DNA of 5,761 bases, taken from contig JBBQMD010000097.1 of the NCBI GenBank assembly GCA_038328575.1, positions 1 to 5,761 on the forward strand, in the 5' to 3' direction. The position numbers and the translations under genes are program-made. The stretch's first letter is position 1, and each line of letters opens with the position of its first letter. Shown one piece after another: positions 5,751 through 5,761 of this stretch. The notes under the pieces are model-generated. The model did no database searches. It saw only the letters and a list, made by a program, of their open reading frames with translations, and was not told the DNA's origin. This DNA is from JACVCS01 sp038328575. GTDB lineage: Bacteria; Planctomycetota; Phycisphaerae; Phycisphaerales; UBA1924.

Positions 5751-5761
5751 GCCAGAGGGTA

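Overview
The window is GC-rich bacterial chromosome, most likely from a member of the Planctomycetota, possibly the Phycisphaerae. That placement is inference: it rests on the base composition, on an N-helical plus fibronectin-like protein of a kind I associate with that phylum, on a membrane protein ending in a short CxxC/CxxC zinc ribbon, and on the loose, mostly monocistronic layout. No rRNA or other decisive marker is present.

From left to right there are five genes. A + strand protein of unknown function (185-895) ends in a strong rho-independent terminator (940-967). A heptanucleotide-periodic tract (1070-1153) then runs up to the 3' end of a - strand terC/alx family gene (1152-2399), which encodes a multi-pass membrane protein of the manganese-exporter type. 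The 185-nt leader of terC (about 2400-2585) holds a clear yybP-ykoY manganese riboswitch (2467-2582), directly downstream of a good promoter candidate. Next is a - strand homogentisate 1,2-dioxygenase gene (2770-4419), unusually long because of a low-complexity internal insertion and C-terminal tail. A + strand tRNA-Gly(CCC) with its own -10 box and terminator follows (4648-4776). Last is a - strand two-helix membrane protein with a C-terminal zinc ribbon (4941-5750), with a 12-bp tandem repeat just beyond its stop codon.

The most informative element is the terC leader. All the helices and both conserved loops expected of the yybP-ykoY aptamer can be drawn. The 3' strand of its closing helix P1 is also perfectly complementary over 7 nt to the bases between the terC Shine-Dalgarno sequence and its start codon. 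This gives a simple model for translational ON control by Mn2+: metal-bound aptamer keeps P1 closed and the ribosome site free, while in low Mn2+ the released P1 strand covers the site. The family and its ligand are established knowledge; the pairing is seen in the sequence; the switching itself is inference.

The other genes do not form an obvious pathway with terC. The homogentisate dioxygenase stands apart from the rest of tyrosine catabolism, at least within this window. No mobile element, CRISPR array or phage gene was seen.
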